Below, in pieces: positions 6,220 to 7,489 of a DNA stretch of 7,489 nt. Position numbers and translations under genes: made by a program. Every line of letters begins with the position of its first letter. The stretch's first letter is position 1. This DNA is from Persephonella sp. (GTDB lineage Bacteria > Aquificota > Aquificia > Aquificales > Hydrogenothermaceae): positions 1-7,489 of the forward strand of contig JALWKR010000037.1 of assembly GCA_027081375.1 (NCBI GenBank). The letters run 5' to 3'. Under the pieces are notes generated by a model. The model saw only the letters and a program-made list of their open reading frames with translations. It had not been told where the DNA came from and searched no databases.

Positions 6220-6282
6220 TTCTACTCTCCTGAAAATTTTTAAAACATTATTATTATAAAAAATCTTTTTTGGAGGATATTA
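6220..6282. promoter_or_regulatory. Divergent control region between the tautomerase-pheA and TIGR00725-ilvD units
   Basis: This 63-base A/T-rich gap separates two divergent genes and must hold promoters for both. Each side has a good ribosome binding site: AGGAG at 6231-6227 for the minus gene and GGAGG at 6272-6276, 6 bases before ATG, for the plus gene. A perfect TATAAT lies on the minus strand at 6258-6253, and overlapping TATTAT hexamers lie on the plus strand at 6249-6254 and 6252-6257. No convincing -35 hexamers go with them, and the sequence is so A/T-rich that exact start sites cannot be assigned. Confidence 0.5.
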
Positions 6283-6726
6283 ATGAGACTAATATCTGTT
6301 ATTGGTTCTTCTACAGCCTTTCCTGAAAGTGATGAATACAAGTTTGCATATAAAGTTGGAAAACTGTTGGCTAGTAGAGGATTTGGAATTGTTTGTGGAG
6401 GAAGAGGTGGAGTTATGGAGGCAGTCTGCAGAGGTGCTAAAGAAGAAAACGGTTTAACAGTAGGAATAATGCCCTCTTACACAGGTGAGGAGGCAAATCC
6501 TTTTGTTGATATAAAGATAAATACAGGTATGAACTGGAATAGAAATCCTGTTGTTGTTGCATCAGGGGAATTAGTTATTGCTATAGGAGGAAACTATGGA
6601 ACATTATCAGAAATAGCATACTCATTTATCCTTGGTAAAACTGTTTTAGGGTATAAAACGCACGATGTTGAAGGGATTATAGAGATTTATAAACCTGAAG
6701 ATATATTAAATTATCTACCTCACTGA
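6283..6726 (+). CDS. TIGR00725 family (LOG / 'lysine decarboxylase'-like Rossmann) protein
   Basis: The protein has 147 residues with a nucleotide-binding Rossmann-like fold of the LOG/DprA superfamily. Visible motifs are SVIGSS (5-10), [10 protein letters not shown] (38-47), GIMP (61-64) and GGNYGTLSE (102-110), which takes the place of the PGGxGTxxE motif of LOG cytokinin-riboside phosphoribohydrolases. R87 and E110 lie where the catalytic Arg and Glu of LOG enzymes would be expected. Proteins of this branch are shorter than true LOG enzymes (~180-200 residues) and their reaction is not established. Nucleotide or nucleotide-sugar binding, or N-glycosidase activity, is plausible. The older 'lysine decarboxylase' label should not be trusted. 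Translation starts at ATG 6283 after GGAGG. It precedes ilvD by 38 bases on the same strand and may share its transcript. Confidence 0.85.
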   Translation: MRLISVIGSSTAFPESDEYKFAYKVGKLLASRGFGIVCGGRGGVMEAVCRGAKEENGLTVGIMPSYTGEEANPFVDIKINTGMNWNRNPVVVASGELVIAIGGNYGTLSEIAYSFILGKTVLGYKTHDVEGIIEIYKPEDILNYLPH

Positions 6727-6740
6727 TACAATATATTGTA
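6727..6740. promoter_or_regulatory. 14-base perfect palindrome in the gap before ilvD
   Basis: TACAATATATTGTA occupies the first 14 bases after the TGA stop of the upstream gene. Flanking bases extend the symmetry imperfectly, with TGAT on the left and ATCA on the right offset by one base. It lies 13 bases before the GGAGG site of ilvD (6754-6758). It could be an operator for a dimeric regulator. An A/T-only hairpin of this size is not a convincing terminator because no T-run follows. No regulator can be named from the sequence. Confidence 0.35.
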
Positions 6741-6764
6741 ATCAAAAGATTTTGGAGGATTTAT

Positions 6765-7489
6765 ATGAGAAGTGATGAAATAAAAAAAGGTTTTGAAAGA
6801 GCTCCTCACAGGAGTTTACTTAGAGCCTGTGGCTTAACAGAGGAGGATTTTGGTAAACCATTTATAGGAGTTGCCAACTCTTATATAGATATAATCCCAG
6901 GGCACGTTCATTTAAGAGAATTTGCTCAGATAGTAAAAGACGCTATAAGAGAAGCTGGAGGAGTTCCTTTTGAGTTTAATGTCATTGGAGTTGACGATGG
7001 TATAGCAATGGGTCACTCAGGTATGCATTATTCTCTTCCAAGTAGAGAAATAATAGCTGATGCTATAGAAACAGTGGTAGAAGCTCATAAGCTAGATGCT
7101 CTTGTTTGTATACCAAACTGTGACAAGATAGTTCCAGGAATGATGATGGCTGCAGCAAGACTAAATATCCCTACTATTTTTGTTAGCGGTGGTCCTATGG
7201 CTGCTGGTCATACTCCTGATGGAAAGGCTATAGACCTTGCTACAGCTTTTGAAGCAGTGGGAGCAGTTTCCCAAGGGAAGATGACTGAAACTGAACTTAA
7301 AGTTATAGAAGAAAATGCATGTCCTTCCTGTGGCTCGTGCTCAGGTATGTTTACAGCAAACTCAATGAACTGTTTAGCTGAAGCCCTTGGAGTTGCTCTT
7401 CCAGGAAACGGTTCAATTTTAGCTATAGATCCAAGGAGACAGGAACTTGCAAGACAGGCAGGAAAGCAAATTATAGAGCTATGGAAGAA
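6765..7489 (+). CDS. ilvD: Dihydroxy-acid dehydratase, 5' part only
   Basis: The first 241 codons of a gene that continues past the right edge; full enzymes have about 550-615 residues. IlvD dehydrates 2,3-dihydroxy-isovalerate and 2,3-dihydroxy-3-methylvalerate in valine, leucine and isoleucine synthesis, using an iron-sulfur cluster and magnesium. Recognisable segments are [16 protein letters not shown] (35-50), [20 protein letters not shown] (76-95), CIPNCDK (115-121) with cluster ligand C119, FVSGGPM (139-145), and [18 protein letters not shown] (186-203) with cluster ligand C192. At the first ligand position, where [2Fe-2S] members have Pro-Cys-Asn, this protein has Pro45-Gly46-His47, as in the E. 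coli enzyme reported to carry a [4Fe-4S] cluster. ATG 6765 follows GGAGG at 6754-6758 with 6-base spacing. Identity is secure. Confidence 0.96.
   Translation, partial: MRSDEIKKGFERAPHRSLLRACGLTEEDFGKPFIGVANSYIDIIPGHVHLREFAQIVKDAIREAGGVPFEFNVIGVDDGIAMGHSGMHYSLPSREIIADAIETVVEAHKLDALVCIPNCDKIVPGMMMAAARLNIPTIFVSGGPMAAGHTPDGKAIDLATAFEAVGAVSQGKMTETELKVIEENACPSCGSCSGMFTANSMNCLAEALGVALPGNGSILAIDPRRQELARQAGKQIIELWK

Noticed and set aside
6283..6726. Annotation of the 147-residue protein as lysine decarboxylase or as a true LOG cytokinin enzyme
   Set aside because: It has no PLP-binding domain, and the LOG signature PGGxGTxxE is altered to GGNYGTLSE in a shorter protein. Only superfamily membership is supported.

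Overview
This window looks like chromosome of a thermophilic, A/T-rich bacterium, most likely in the Aquificota (a Hydrogenothermaceae or Sulfurihydrogenibium-like genome). This is an inference. It rests on the low G/C, the strong GGAGG ribosome binding sites, the Lys/Glu/Ile-rich proteins, and a carbamoyl-phosphate synthase large subunit that begins at its second half, as in the split carB1/carB2 arrangement known from Aquifex. No rRNA, tRNA, CRISPR array, transposase or phage gene is visible.

Layout. Minus strand, in transcription order: a 4-oxalocrotonate tautomerase-like protein (6219-6034); the bifunctional chorismate mutase/prephenate dehydratase PheA (6021-4936); a very large secreted reprolysin-like zinc metalloprotease with seven ASH/HYDIN-type Ig-like repeats and a C-terminal dockerin (4817-1170); a small lipoprotein whose mature part resembles a cohesin domain (1168-761); and the 5' part of the split carB C-half (700 to beyond the left edge). 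Plus strand: a TIGR00725/LOG-like Rossmann protein (6283-6726) and the 5' part of ilvD (6765 to beyond the right edge). The only divergent control region is 6220-6282. No gap between genes exceeds about 120 bases.

Most genes are amino-acid or pyrimidine housekeeping functions (Phe, branched-chain amino acids, carbamoyl phosphate). The exception is the protease plus lipoprotein pair. The two genes are one base apart, appear to have their own promoter (4905-4933) and a candidate terminator (726-770), and sit like a cassette between pheA and carB. The protease ends in a paired calcium-loop dockerin and the lipoprotein looks like a cohesin. I therefore propose a minimal two-gene, non-cellulosomal cohesin-dockerin system that holds a cysteine-rich, multi-Ig protease stalk on the cell surface. 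This is the main discovery candidate here.

Secondary points are a perfect extended -10 element placed so that pheA could be transcribed leaderless, a small hairpin that could mask the protease Shine-Dalgarno, a 14-base palindrome just before ilvD, an IlvD lacking the first cluster cysteine, and a tautomerase lacking the canonical active-site arginines.
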